Shown here piece by piece: positions 10,832 to 23,247 of a stretch of 64,000 nt of DNA. The position numbers and the translations under genes were made by a program. Position 1 is the stretch's first letter. The number at the start of each line of letters is the position of its first letter. The notes beneath the pieces are model-generated. The model made no database searches and was not told where the DNA came from. It saw only the letters and a list, made by a program, of their open reading frames with translations. This DNA is from Elymus sibiricus. Taxonomy: Eukaryota > Streptophyta > Magnoliopsida > Poales > Poaceae. The stretch spans positions 188,910,936 through 188,974,935 of the forward strand of contig CM077676.1 of assembly GCA_039707655.1 (NCBI GenBank), given 5' to 3'.

Positions 10832-12309
10832 GCATCCCCAAGCTGAATTCCTTCTCGTCCTCGAGTAGGTAAATGATAAAAAAGATAATTTTTGATGTGG
10901 AATGCTACCTAGTATAATCTTGATCATATAATCTAATCATGACATGAATATTAATACATGAGTGATTCAAAGCAATAGTCTATAATTTGATATAAAGACA
11001 TTAATACTCAGGCATCCCAACCAACAATCATGCCTTTCAGAATAAAAATGCTAAAGAACGCTATCCCTACAAAATCATATATCCTTGTCATGCTCCATCT
11101 TCTTAACACAAAATATAAATCATGTACTACCCCGGTGTGAGCCAAGCAATTGGTTCATACTTTTTAACGCGCTTCAGCTTTTTCAACCCCCACGCAATAC
11201 ATGAGCGCAAGCCATGGATATAGCACTATGGGTGGAATAGAATGCGGTGGTAGAGATTAATATGGAGAAGACAAAAAAGGAAGAAAGTCTCACATCGACG
11301 TGGCTAATCAACGGGCTATGGAGATGCCCATCAATTGATGTCAATGCGAGGAGTAGGGATTGCCATGCAACGGATGCACTAAGAGCTATAAGTGTATGAA
11401 ACCTCAATATGAAAACTAAGTGGGTGTGCATCCAACTTGCTTGCTCAAGACCTCGGGCAATTGAGGATGCCCATCATCGGAATATACAAGCCAAGTTCTA
11501 TAATGCAAATTCCCACTAGTGTATGAAAATGAAAGCATAGGAGACTCTCTATATGAAAAACAAGGTGCTACTCTGAAGCACAAGTGTGGTAAAGGATAGT
11601 AACATTGCCCCTTCTCTCTTTTTCTCTCATTTCATTTTTTTTGTTTTCTCCCTTTTTTCTTTTTTTTTCTTGGGCTCTTTTTTGCCTCACTTTTTTTTTC
11701 TTTTTTTTTATTTTGTCCGAAGTCTCATCCCGACTTGTGGGGGAATCATAGTCTCCATCATCCTTTCCTCACTGGGACAATGCTCTAATAATGAATAATG
11801 ATGATCATCACACTTCTATTTACTTACAACTCAAAAAATTACAACTCGATACTAGAACAAAGTATGACTCTATATGAATGCCTCTGGCAGTGTACCAGGA
11901 TGTGCAATGATCTAGCGTAGCAAAGATATCAAAAAACGGACAAGCCATGAAAATATCATGCTAGCTATCTAACGATCATGCAAAGCAATATAACAATGAA
12001 TGCTCAAGTCATGTATATGATGATGATGGAAGTTGCATGGCAATATATCTCGGAATGGCTATGGAAATGTCATAATAGGTAGGTATGGTGGCTGTTTTGA
12101 GGAAGATATAAGGAGGCTTATGTGTGATAGAGCGTATCATATGACGGGGTTTGGATGCACCGGCGAATTTTGCACCGACTCTCGAGGTGAGAAAGGGCAA
12201 TGCACGGTACCGAAGAGGCTAGCAAATTGCGGAAGGGTGAGAGTGCGTATAATCCATGGACTCACATTAGTCATAAAGAACTCACATACTTATTGCGAAA
12301 GTTTATTAG
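10832..12309 (-). other. RT-F 3' untranslated internal region
   Basis: Non-coding. Begins (minus strand) after RT-M and ends in the polypurine tract AGCTTGGGGATGC (10832-10844). It holds a strongly T-rich stretch on the plus strand (11598-11712). Sequence around 11880-12280 matches, in reverse, 39100-39450 of RT-D, including the 'ttttcatggcttgtcc' stretch and a 'cggtaccgtgcattgc' motif. The last five bases, ATTAG, are one copy of the RT-M target duplication. Confidence 0.75.
12305..12309. repeat. Target-site duplication of RT-M, left copy (ATTAG)
   Basis: ATTAG directly precedes the TGTGACACCC LTR start and is repeated at 23243-23247 directly after the other LTR. A perfect 5 bp duplication supports both boundaries. 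Confidence 0.92.
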
Positions 12310-15300
12310 TGTGACACCCCCGACTTAATCGTGCACTAATCATACACGCAAATGTACACGATCAAGCCTAAGGACTCACTTGAAGATATCACAACACAAC
12401 TCTACACAAATAAAAGTCATACAAGCTTTATATTACAAGCCAGGGGCCTCGAGGGCTCGAATACATAAGCTTGAGTCATACAAGCATCAGGGGAAGCATT
12501 AGATATCTGAGTACAAACATAAAAGTTAAACAGATATGCCTTAAGAAGGCGGGGCAAAACAACGACACTGGATCGAAAGGCGTAGGCCTCCTGCCTGGGT
12601 GCCTCCTACCTACTCCTGGTCGTCGACGGTCTCCACGTAGTAGTACTCTCCACCAGAGGGGTAGTAGAAGTCGTCGGCTGGGGCAGCTGGCTCCGGGGCT
12701 CCGTCATCTGGTCGCGATAATCGAGTATAGGGGAAAAAGGGAAGCCGAGCAACCGTGAGTACTCATCCAAAGTACTCAGCAAGACTTACATCAGAGCTAT
12801 TCTACGTATGCAACATTATCAATGGAAGGCTGTATATGTGGACTGATCTGCAGAAATGCCAGAATAGAAGGGAAAAGACTAGCCTATCGAAGACTAGCAT
12901 CTTCAGGGTCTTGCAGCATTAGAAGAGTACAGATTAGTACATAAATATAATAGTAGCGACAAGTATCAACATCGCCCAGAGATCCTTCCTCGACTCTCTG
13001 CGAGAAAGCAATCCCGGCGCCAATATATTCAACCCATTTCTAGTTGGAGAAGATCGGGTTATTCTCCGAGCGTCTTGTTACCGTGGACACGGCTATTCGA
13101 ATAGATATACTTCCCTGCAGGGGTGCACCAACTTACCCAACACGCTCGATTAACTCTGGCCGGACACACTTGCTCAGTACATGTCCGGCCTTGGCTGATC
13201 GACACGTCGTAGCCCTACCTAGGATCAACAGAGAGGCCAACACGCCGGTCTACATCCTAAGCGCTCAGGGGTCTTGGGCCCATCGCCCTTTGCACTCCTG
13301 CGCGTTGCGAGGACGGTTGGGAGCAGACCTAGCCCCCTTAATACAAGCGCAGGCTTTCACGGTCCCACCCGGGCGGGTGCCGCTCAACCGCTGACGTCTG
13401 AAGAGCTTCGGCTGATACTACGACGCCGAGTACCCATATTATTCCCACGTGCTGGTTAGCGCGAAAAGGCCAGAGGCCTACTCAGATTACATATCCTAAC
13501 CCTTAGCGCATTAGGAGCTCGCGGTGACAAGCAGATACTCATGAATCATGTGACCCCATCGCCCCGTCTCGTGGACTTACGACAAGGGCTAAGAATGCCC
13601 GACCGTGCCACATATTCATCTCGGGTACCCTCATGGTCAACCCGACAACATATCTCTCGCGGGTACTCCTCGGGGCCGACCCGACTTTATCAAGTAACAG
13701 TAATAAAGTGCAAGTAACCGTGTGTCCATAACATCAAGCAGGAAACCAAGGAATCACCCTCGTTGGATTCCCACTAGATGTAACCGACAAGGTGAACCCG
13801 GAGGAATCACCCTCGATGGTATTCACACAAGCGGGGTTGCACGTCAGAAGCTACGTCGGAGGTGGTGAAAGAGGAATCACCCTCAGTATCCCACAATCGG
13901 CTAGCTGTACTACAGAGGCATCATCGGGAGTGAGATGAGAGGCATCACCCTCGGCACTCGATGTTAGCTCTGCAGAGTCGAGCAACTTAGGGGAGTGTGT
14001 GGTGATGAACTGGTCTCAGCCCGACGATCACATCGATCGGGACACAGGTACTAAAGCGGGGCAACTAGAGCAAGGAAGAGGGGCCACAGATGGTTTACCA
14101 TCCAACCTATACTAAGCATTTAGGATATCAGGTAAGTATCAATAGCAGTTTACAAAAATACGCTATGCATCAGAATAGGATAAACCAATGGCAGTAGCAA
14201 ATTCTAATGCAAGCAGGAGGGAGAAAGAATAGGTGATATAGGCATGCGTCAAGGGGGGTTGCTTGCCTAGAAGCTCTGCGGCAAAGGAGGGATCGTCAGT
14301 GGTGTCGTCAGTCGCCTGAGCTGCGTCGGTCTCGGAGGCTATCGGAGAAGAAGAGGGGGAAGAAACAATAAATAAAGGCAAAAAATGCAACACACATGCA
14401 TGGCATGGCAGTATGCAGTGTTAGTGATGACCTAATGCATGGCTACATGTCGCAGACAAAACGGGGAAATATCTAGGATATTTTCCCGACGTTTAGGCTG
14501 ATTTCGGTATACTGAACCGGAGGAGAAAGTGCCATGTTCAGGTAGTTAGGGGTGATGGTCAAGCATTTTGACCGCGTATTCGGATTCATCTCGTTTTTCT
14601 GATCAACTTTCATGTAGAAAGTTTTTCGATCCGAGCTACGGTTTATTTTCTACGAATTTCCACAGTTTTTAGCATTTTTCTGAAATTATTCAAATTAACA
14701 GAAATTACCTAATTAGGAATATGATGTCATGCTGATGTCATCACTACGTCAGCAGTCGGCTGACCAGTTGGCTAGTCAAACTGGCAGGTGGGACCCACCT
14801 GTCAGCCACTGTGGGGTTGAGCAGTGTTTAAATTTAAATAACAGACTAATAACTAGTGGGCCCGGCCTGTCAGTGGCTTAACTAATTAACAGGATTAACT
14901 TAACTAACCAATAACAGTAACTAAGTCAGCGGGCCCACCCGTCAGCGGCAAACTAACAGTACGCGCGCGTTGACCATGGTCAACGCGGTCAAACAGGCGT
15001 CGGGGGCCCACTGGCAGTGTCTCTAGGTGGGCCCCGCGCCTTGCCAGGTCAGCGCATCGCCGGGAACACGCCGGCGAGCTCTCCCGCGGCGGTTCTTCAC
15101 CGGCGAGGCTCGGATTTGCTCCACAGAGGGCCGTTTCGCGTGATTCTTGTTGCGTTCGATCAACTACTCCACCCCGCGTCGATCTAGGGCAGTCCCAGGT
15201 GCGGGGGTGGCCGGAGTGGAGCTGGGCATCGACGGCGGCGGCGGTGGCATTCGGGTGTGATCGGAGTCACGGCTTCGGGCCGTTTTCGAGCGAACTACGC

Positions 15301-16412
15301 GACTAGGCGGCCTACTGCGGGCGCCAGGAGCACTACGGGCAAGGAGGAAGGACGTGGGCGGCTCTGCGCTGAGCCGTTCGCCGTCGTCGGTGGCAACCGG
15401 AACAGCGGAACCGCGGTGGCTCCGTTCAGGCCCGGAGACGAGCAACAGAAGGAGGGAGGAGGAGTGGAGCTCACCGCAGCGGCTCACGGCGGCCTGTGGT
15501 AGTTTAGTAGCGCAGGGGAGGCGACGATCGGAGCGGTGGAGCTCCGGTGATCCGCGGCGGACGCCGGCTCGATCCGGCCAATGGCGGGCTCCCCGGCTCC
15601 AAAGACTCGCACGGCTCGACGTGGAGGAGGCGTGCGGAGCTCCAGGACATCTCCACGGTTCTCGGGGGAGCTACTGGCCACGGCAGCCGCGGCGGACGGC
15701 GACGAGCCCGCTCGGTTGAGCTCGGGCAGAGAGGGAAAAATGAGGGAGAGGGAGAACGAAGGGGAGCGGCATCCAGGGGAGATGGACGGGGCCGCTCTTA
15801 TCCCCTTGCTCACCTGCTCTGGCGCCGTGGCGAGCTGCGGGCGGCAGAGGCGCGCGTGGCCATGGCGGGAGCGACACGGCGGCGGGAGCAGGTGGAAGAA
15901 CAGGTGCTGGGCCAGTTGGGCCGTGCCAGGTAAGGCCTCGCCCATTTCTTTCTTTTCTGTTTTTCTCTTTTATTTATTAACAGAGATAGAAAAGAATTAG
16001 TAGGGCTACCAAAATACTTTGGAAAAATATATGGGACTTGGCCCATTAAATCCAAAGCATTTTTAGGCACTGCCACAAATATTTTGGGAGGCAAAGGAAT
16101 TCATTTACATTTTTCATAAATGAATTTGCATTTATAATTGCTGGAATTGCACTGGATTAAATGCTAATGCTCATTTTAGCAACATGGTGATGTTGTTTTC
16201 CTGAACAACAAATTGTTTTGGAATATTTACTAAATGATGAACATTTTTCCAGCAACTTTTGAGCAACTACAAATTTCACTTGCATTTGAATTTGAATTCA
16301 GAGGCAGAATTTGAAATGAGATATTAAACCACTGTGATCAAGCATTGCAAAAGATGATGACTTGGCATGATTATCAGATGATCACTGTGCTTTATTACAT
16401 AGGGGTGTTACA
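12310..16412 (-). repeat. RT-M 3' LTR (4103 bp)
   Basis: Starts TGTGACACCC and ends GTGTTACA. Colinear with 19139-23242 along its full length, differing by scattered substitutions and very small indels. It has a GC-rich block (about 15040-15930) with overlapping open frames on both strands that I do not consider genes, a perfect 17 bp palindrome at 14785-14801, and an AT-rich block from about 15950 to the end. Confidence 0.92.
13747..13960. repeat. Imperfect direct repeats in RT-M 3' LTR
   Basis: The motif 'gaggaatcaccctc' or a close variant recurs four times at roughly 55-65 base spacing, separated by variable sequence. The same set occurs in the other LTR at about 20576-20790. The motif is internal to the LTR and of unknown function. 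Confidence 0.7.
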
Positions 16413-16428
16413 AATCTCCTCCTCTAAA
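16413..16428 (-). other. RT-M polypurine tract
   Basis: On the minus strand, TTTTAGAGGAGGAGATT ends directly at the 3' LTR start (TGTAACACCC). This is the expected plus-strand primer and confirms minus orientation. Confidence 0.8.
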
Positions 16429-16449
16429 AGAAATTCTCGTCCCGAGAAT

Positions 16450-17265
16450 TCAAGAGGTAGAAGGAAAGAGGTCGGGGTATTCCTCCCGAAGACGATCCTC
16501 GCGTTCCCAAGTGGCTTCATCTTCAGTATGATTCGACCACTGCACTTTAAGGAACTTGGTAGTCTTCTGGTGGGTCCGACGTTCAGCTTGATCGAGAATG
16601 CGGATCGGATGGTCCTTATAAGATAGATCATCTTGCAAATCGAGCATTTCATGATCCACTGCTCGGTGCGGAGATTCCTTGAAGCAACGGCGAAGTTGCA
16701 ACACATGGAAGACATCGTGGATGTGGGAGAATTGCGGCGGCAACTCCAACTTATAAGCCACATGTCCACGTCTGGCGAGAATGCGGAAGGGGCCAATGTA
16801 GCGAGGAGCTAGCTTGCCCTTGATTCCGAAGCGATGAGTGCCCTTCATAGGAGTGACACGCAGATAAGCTTGCTCACCAGGTTGATAGATCGATCCCCAA
16901 TGTTTACGATCATAATTGCTCTTCTGGCGAGACTGAGCAGCTTTGAGATTTTCTCGCACAATTCGGACTTGCTCTTCGGCATGTTGGATAATATCCGGAC
17001 CAATGAGCGGTCGTTCCCCAGTTTCTGACCAATTCAGAGGGGTTCGACACTTACGTCCATATAACACTTCAAAGGGGGCCATTTTCAAACTTGCTTGATA
17101 GCTGTTGTTGTAAGAGAATTCGGCATACGGGGGAGATTCTTCCCACTTCTTACCAAATGAAATAACACAAGCTCGCAACATATCTTCCAGCACTTGATTA
17201 ACCCGTTCGACCTGGCCTTGGGACTGGGGGTGATAAGCGGAACTCCAAGTTATATGAGTTCCCAT
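16450..17265 (-). pseudogene. RT-M integrase core end and chromodomain-like C-terminus
   Basis: A 271-residue frame begins within the integrase core and carries the catalytic glutamate in the H-P-Q-S-Q-G-Q-V-E motif (residue 20). It continues through the conserved P-F-E-V-L-Y-G-R segment and the G-P-F-x-I motif of the C-terminal domain. It ends in a chromodomain-like stretch (I-L-D-x-A-E-R-R ... V-Q-W-x-N-H ... A-T-W-E-R-E) at residues about 215-265. Integrase joins element cDNA to the chromosome, and chromodomains in chromoviruses are thought to steer insertion to chromatin. A frameshift near 17320 separates this piece from the upstream integrase. Confidence 0.85.
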
Positions 17266-17278
17266 AGCTTGTTGGAAA

Positions 17279-17563
17279 CTATTCCAGAAGTGTGAGGTGA
17301 ATAGGCTGCCACGGTCCGAACTGATCTGTCAGAATACCGTGGAGTGATACAATTCTGGAGATATATAACTCTACTAACTGACTAGCAGTGATCGTCTCCT
17401 TGACTGGCAGAAAGTGTGCAACTTTGGAGAGTTGGTCGACGACGACAAGAATAGCATCGTGACCCTTCTGTGACTTGGGAAGGCCAGTAATGAGATCCAT
17501 TTGAACCTTATCCCATTTCCATAAAGGAATAGGGAGCGGTTGCAGAATTCCAGCAGGCTTCTA
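17279..17563 (-). pseudogene. RT-M integrase core, first part (stop and frameshift)
   Basis: Encodes the catalytic-core start, with the segment M-D-L-I-T-G-L-P-K holding the first catalytic aspartate and I-L-V-V-V-D following. It is preceded by an in-frame TAG at 17561-17563 that separates it from the zinc-binding part, and it shifts frame near 17320 just before the second catalytic aspartate (S-D-R-G in the next frame). The product would be inactive. Confidence 0.8.
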
Positions 17564-17836
17564 ATGTTCTGCTTTAACGCGATGGCAAACATCACATTCA
17601 GCAACATATCGGGCAATATCCTGCTTCATTCTAGACCACCAGTACCTTTGTCGGAGATCACGATACATTTTGGTACTACCCGGATGAATAGACAGTGGTG
17701 TATCATGTGCCTCCTTCATGACCTTGTCAGTCATCAATTCGAACCGAGGTACCACAATGCGGCCTCTGAAATACAAAGTTCTGTCTTCAGCAAGCGAGAA
17801 ATCGCTGTACTTTTCAAGGTAAAGATCTCTTTTCAT
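17561..17836 (-). pseudogene. RT-M integrase N-terminal HHCC zinc-binding domain
   Basis: Contains H-D-T-P-L-S-I-H-P-G and, about 30 residues on, C-D-V-C, the usual H-x-H...C-x2-C pattern of gypsy integrases, with the Y-W-W-S-R-M-K segment between. It overlaps the end of the RNase H frame and is closed by the TAG at 17561-17563. Confidence 0.82.
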
Positions 17837-18348
17837 CAGATCAACTTATCTTTAGCTTGCGCGCGTTTAACGGCCTTCTCAAGATCTGGCTGTATAACAA
17901 GGGTATTAAGAGAACCCTGTGGAACAATGCAGAGGTTCAGCTGGCGCAATTCTTCATACAGACGAGGTTGAGCTCGCTGAACAATGAGGGTGTTGCAATA
18001 GGACTTGCGGCTCAAGGCATCAGCCATCACATTAGCCTTGCCAGGGATATATGAAATACCATAATCATAGTCCGTAATCGTTTCCAACCATCGCTGTTGG
18101 CGGAGATTGAGATCCGGCTGAGTAAATAAATACTTCATACTTTGGTGATCAGTATATATCTCACATCGATTACCGAGAAGGTAATGCCGCCACAGTTTCA
18201 ATGCATATATTACTGCAGCAAGTTCAAGATCATGCACTGGATAATTCTCTTCGTGAGGACGCAACTGTCGCGAGGCATAAGCAATTACTCTGCGTTCTTG
18301 CATCAGGACACAGCCTAACCCTTGACGAGAGGCGTCACAATAAATCAT
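17836..18348 (-). pseudogene. RT-M RNase H domain
   Basis: A 170-residue fragment with the Ty3/gypsy RNase H pattern: catalytic aspartate in Y-C-D-A-S (residue 5), glutamate in D-L-E-L, aspartate in Y-T-D-H and the last aspartate in A-D-A-L-S-R. It would remove RNA from the RNA/DNA hybrid during reverse transcription. It is separated from the RT piece upstream by a stop near 18350, so it is part of a broken polyprotein. Confidence 0.85.
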
Positions 18349-18354
18349 GAAATC

Positions 18355-18654
18355 CTAGCGAGAATTCGGAGGAGCAAGCACTGGTGCAGAAGTCAGCTTG
18401 TCCTTGAGGGTCTGGAAACTTTCCTGACATTTATCTGTCCACTCAAACTTAACGCCTTTGTGAAGCAGATTAGTTAGAGGCTTGGCAATCTTTGAGAAGT
18501 TCTCTACAAAGCGATGACAATAACTTGCAAGTCCGAGAAAACTTCTGACTTGCTTGACATTCTTCGGGGGAGTCCAGTCAAGAATAGCCTGAACTCGTTC
18601 TGGGTTGACAGCAATGCGTGGGCAGGTAGTCAAAGAGGTCGCTGATGATAACAC
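18355..18654 (-). pseudogene. RT-M reverse transcriptase C-terminal remnant
   Basis: Carries only the last part of RT ([14 protein letters not shown] and P-L-T-N-L-L motifs) that links the thumb to RNase H. The catalytic palm with the Y-x-D-D motif is missing. The sequence right of about 18660 no longer aligns with pol and leads into the 5' untranslated region, so this marks the internal deletion junction. Confidence 0.82.
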
Positions 18655-18659
18655 AGATC

Positions 18660-19138
18660 AGCGAGGGGCAAGGATGGCATTGCTCACCATGAATTCAATT
18701 AACATCTCGGAAGAAGTCAAAATGTTGACGCTGATCACGACACATTTTGTCGAGAGGTTCCAAAAGTGTCAAAAGACAGTGTGAGAAGCATATGATAGCT
18801 TGGAAAGAAAAGGTTAAACAGACCAATGGAAAAGAAGAAGTGATTATCAGATTAATCAGTCCAAAGGAATGAATTAGTTGCAGACAATCCAGCTCTCCGG
18901 GTGAAAGTGATTACGAGAACCTAATGTCAGAGTTAGTAAAATCATTTACCCGAAAAGAGGAGAGATCAGAGTCCCAGAGTATGGAAGAGGAATAAAAGAT
19001 CCTAATACCACCCATTGGCGACGTGGGCCCGTAAGCCACACAGCCAAGTTAGTAAAATAGTTTTGCAAAGACTAGAGTCAACTTCGGCCAAGGAGTTGGA
19101 AAGGGGGTTCCTACAGGCAGTCGGCTCTGATACCAACT
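18660..19138 (-). other. RT-M 5' untranslated region next to the deletion
   Basis: About 480 bases. From about 18775 to 19138 they resemble the leader of RT-A at 2590-2960. The part at 18660-18770 has no clear counterpart and may be scrambled or derived from gag. The extra ORF and gag of RT-A are absent. The tRNA-Met primer site lies at 19123-19135. Confidence 0.7.
19123..19135 (-). other. RT-M primer binding site (tRNA-Met type)
   Basis: Minus strand reads TGGTATCAGAGCC, identical to the site in RT-A, three bases from the LTR end. Confidence 0.9.
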
Positions 19139-22100
19139 TGTGACGCCCCCGACTTAATCGTGCACTAATCATACACGCAAATGTACACGATCAAGCCTAA
19201 GGACTCACTTGAAGATATCACAACACAACTCTACACAAATAAAATTCATACAACCTTTATATTACAAGCCAGGGGCCTCGAGGGCTCGAATACATAAGCT
19301 TGAGTCATACAAGCATCAACGGAAGCATCAGATATCTGAGTACAGACATAAAAGTTAAACAGATATGCCTTAAGAAGGCGGGGCAAAACAACGACACTGG
19401 ATCGAAAGGCGCAGGCCTCCTGCCTGGGTGCCTCCTATCTACTCCTTGTCGTCGGCGGTCTCCACATAGTAGTACTCTCCACCAGAGGGGTAGTAGAAAT
19501 CGTCGGCTGGGGCAGCTGGCTCTGGGGCTCCGTCATCTGGTCGCGATAATCGGGTATAGGGTAAAAAGGGAAGCAGAGCAACCGTGAGTACTCATCCAAA
19601 GTACTCAGCAAGACTTACATCAGAGCTATTCTACTTATGCAACATTATCAATGGAAGGCTGTATATGTGGACTGATCTGCAGAAATGCCAGAATAGAAGG
19701 GAAAAGACTAGCCTATCGAAGACTAGCATCTTCAGGGTCTTGCAGCATTAGAAGAGTACAGATTAGTACATAAATATAATAGTAGCGACAAGTATCAACA
19801 TCGCATAGAGATCCTTCCTCGACTCTCTGCGAGAAAGCAATCCTGGAGCCAATATATTCAACCCATTTCTAGTTGTAGAAGATCGGGATATTCTCCGAGC
19901 GTCCTGTTACCGTTGACACGGCTATTCGAATAGATATACTTCCCTGCAGGGGTGCACCAACTTACCCAACACGCTCGATTAACTCTGGCCGGACACACTT
20001 GCTCGGTCCATGCCCGGCCTCAACTGATCGACACATCGTAGCCCTACCTAGGCTCAACAGAGAGGCCAGCACGCCGGTCTACATCCTAAGCGCTCAGGGG
20101 TCTTGGGCCCATCGCCCTATGCACTCCTGCGCGTTGCGAGGACGGACGGGAGCAGACCTAGCCCCCTTAATACAAGCGCAGGCTTTCATGGTCCAACCCG
20201 AGCGCATGCCACTCAACCGCTGACGTCTGAAGAGCTTCGGCTAATACTATGACGCCGAGTACCCATATTATTCCCACGTGCTGGTTAGCGCGAAAAGGCC
20301 AGAGGCCTACTCAGATTACATATCCTAACCCTTAGCGCATTAGGAGCTCACGGTGACAAGCAGAGACTCACGAATCATGTGACCCCGTCGCCCCGTCTCG
20401 TGGACTTATGGCAAGGGCTAAGAATGCCCGACCGTGCCACGTATTCATCTCGGGTACCCTCATGGTCAACCCGACAACATATCTCTCGCGGGTACCCCTC
20501 GGGGCCGACCCGACTTTATCAAGTAACAGTAATAAAGTGCAAGTAACCGTGTGTCCATAACATCAAGCAGGAAACCGAGGAATCACCCTCATTGGATTCC
20601 CACTAGATGTAACCGACAAGGTGAACCCGGAGGAATCACCCTCGATGGTATTCACACAAGCGGGGTTGCACGATAGAAGCTTCGTCGGAGGTGGTGAAAG
20701 AGGAATCACCCTCAGTATCCCACAACCGGCTAGCTGTACTACAGAGGCATCATCGGGAGTGAGATGAGAGGCATCACCCTCGGCACTTGATGTTAGCTCT
20801 GCAGAGTCGAGCAACTTAGGGGGGTGTGTGGTGATGAACTGGTCTCAGCCCGACTATCACATCGATCGGGACACAGGTACTAAAGCGGGGCAACTAGAGC
20901 AAGGAAGAGGGGCCACAGATGGTTTACCATCCAACCTATACTAAGCATTTAGGATATCAGGTAAGTATAAATAGCAGTTTACAAAAATAGGACATGCATC
21001 AGAATAGGATAAACCAATGGCAGTAGCAAATTCTAATGCAAGCAGGAGGGAGAAATAATAGGTGATATAGGCATGCGTCAAGGGGGGTTGCTTGCCTGGA
21101 AGCTCTGCGGAAAAGGAGGGATCGTCAGTGGTGTCGTCGGTCTCCTGAGCTGCGTCGGTCTCGGCGGCTATCGGAGAAGAAGAGGGGGAAGAAACAATAA
21201 ATAAAGGCAAATAATGCAACACAGATGCCGGGCATGGCAGTATGCAGTGTTAGTGATGATCTAATGCATGGCTACATGTCGCAGACGAAACAGGAAAATA
21301 TCTGGGATATTTTCCCACCGTTTAGGTTGATTTCGGTATACTGAACCGGAGGAGAAAGTTCCATGTTCAGGTAGTTAGGGGTGATGGTCAAGTATTTTGA
21401 CCGCGTATTCGGATTCATCTCATTTTTCTGATCAACTTTCATGTAGAAAGTTTTTCGATCCGAGCTACGGTTTATTTTCTACGAATTTCCAAAGTTTTTA
21501 GCATTTTTCTGAAATTATTCAAATTAACAAAATTTGCCTAATTAGGAATATGATGTCATGCTGATGTCATCACTACGTCAGCAGTCGGCTGACCAGTTGG
21601 CTAGTCAAACTGGCAGGTGGGACCCACCTGTCAGCCACTATGGGGTTGAGCAGTGATTAAATTTAAACTAACAGACTAATAACTAGTGGGCCCGGCCTGT
21701 CGGTGGCTTAACTAATTAACAGGATTAACTTAACTAACCACTAACAGTAACTAAGTCAGCGGGCCCACACGTCAGCGGCAGAGGAACAGTACGCGCGCGT
21801 TGACCGTGGTCAACGCGGTCAAACAGGCGTCGGGGGCCCACTGGCAGTGTCTCTGGGTGGGCCCCGCACCTTGCCAGGTCAGCGCGTCGCCGGGAACACG
21901 CCGGTGAGCTCTCCCGCGGCGGTTCTTCGCTGGCGAGGCTCGGATTTGCTCCACAGAGGGCCGTTTCGCGTGATTCTTGTTGCGTTCGATCAGCTACTCC
22001 ACCCCGCGTCGATCTAGGGCAGTCCCAGGTGCGGGGGTGGCCGGAGTGGAGCTGGGCGTCGACGGCGGCGGCGGTGGCATTCGGGTGTGATCGAAGTCGC

Positions 22101-23242
22101 GGCTTCGGGCCGTTTCCGAGCGAACTACGCGGCTAGGCGGCCTACTGCGGGCGCCAGGAGCACGATGGGCAAGGAGGAAGGGCGTGGGCGGCTCTGTGCT
22201 GAGCCGTTCGCCGTCGTCGGCGGCAACCCGAACAGCGGAACCGCGGTGGCTCCGTTCGGGCCCGGAGACGAGCAACAGAAGGAGGGAGGAGGAGTGGAGC
22301 TCACCGCAGCGGCTCACAGCGGCCTGTGGTAGTTTAGTAGCGCAGGGGAGGCGACGATCGGAGCGGTGGAGCTACGGTGATCCGCGGCGGACGCCGGCTC
22401 GATCCGGCCAATGGCGGGCTACCCGGCTCCAACGACTCGCACGGATCGACGTGGAGGAGGCGTGCGGAGCTCCAGGACACCTCCACGGTTCTCGGGGGAG
22501 CTACTGGCCACGGCAGCCGCGGCGGACGGCGACGAGCCCGCTCGGTTGAGCTCGGGCAGAGAGGGAAAAATGAGGGAGAGGGAGAATGGAGGGGAGCGGC
22601 GTCCAGGGGAGATTGACGGGGCCGCTCTTATCCCCTCGCTCACCTGCTCCGGCACCGTGGCGAGCTGCGGGCGGCAGAGGCGCACGTGGCCATGGCGGGA
22701 GTGACACGGCGGCAGGAGCAGGTGGAAGAACAGGTGTTGGGCCGGTTGGACCGCGCCAGGTAAGGCCTCGCCCGTTTCTTTCTTTTCTGTTTTTCTCTTT
22801 TATTTATTAACAGAGATAGAAAAGAATTAGTAGGGCTACCAAAATACTTGGGAAAAAAATATGGGACTTGGCCCATTAAATCCAGAGCATTTTTAGGCAC
22901 CGCCACAAATATTTTGGGAGGCAAATGAATTCATTTACATTTTTCATAAATGAATTTGCATTTATAATTGCTGGAATTGCACTGGATTAAATGCTAATGC
23001 TCATTTTAGCAACATGGTGATGTTGTTTTCCTGAACAACAAATTGTTTTGGAATATTTACTAAATGATGAACATTTTTCCAGCAACTTTTGAGCAACTGC
23101 AAATTTCACTTGCATTTGAATTTGAATTCAGTGGCAGAATTTGAAATGAGATATTAAACCACTGTGATCAAGCATTGCAAAAGATGATGACTTGGCATGA
23201 TTATCAGATGATCACTGTGCTTTATTACATAGGGGTGTTACA
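19139..23242 (-). repeat. RT-M 5' LTR (4104 bp)
   Basis: TGTGACGCCC...GTGTTACA, followed by the ATTAG duplication at 23243-23247. Colinear with the 3' LTR, including the 17 bp palindrome (21614-21630), the 'gaggaatcaccctc' repeats (about 20576-20790) and the GC-rich block (about 21870-22760). No genes are supported; open frames in the GC-rich block occur on both strands. Confidence 0.92.
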
Positions 23243-23247
23243 ATTAG
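23243..23247. repeat. Target-site duplication of RT-M, right copy (ATTAG)
   Basis: Perfect partner of 12305-12309. Confidence 0.92.

Larger units (their letters stand above)
12310..23242 (-). mobile_element. RT-M: Ty3/gypsy chromovirus-like element with 4.1 kb LTRs, internally deleted
   Basis: Two LTRs of 4103 and 4104 bp, perfect target duplications, a polypurine tract and a tRNA-Met primer site bound the element. Only about 2.7 kb of internal sequence remains: the 5' untranslated region is joined to the last part of reverse transcriptase, so gag, protease and most of RT are gone. The remaining RNase H and integrase are in broken frames. The copy therefore cannot supply its own proteins. 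It is inserted in RT-F. Confidence 0.93.

Noticed and set aside
14163..14393. Short ORF with Ser/Pro/Asp-rich product recurring at 4493-4720 and 20941-21222
   Set aside because: It recurs because it lies in related LTRs; length and sequence vary and there is no start context or motif. Worth only a conservation check.
15164..16094. Overlapping ORFs in the GC-rich block of the RT-M LTR (and the copy at 21994-22924)
   Set aside because: Present on both strands in several frames, with differences between the two LTRs that do not respect any one frame.
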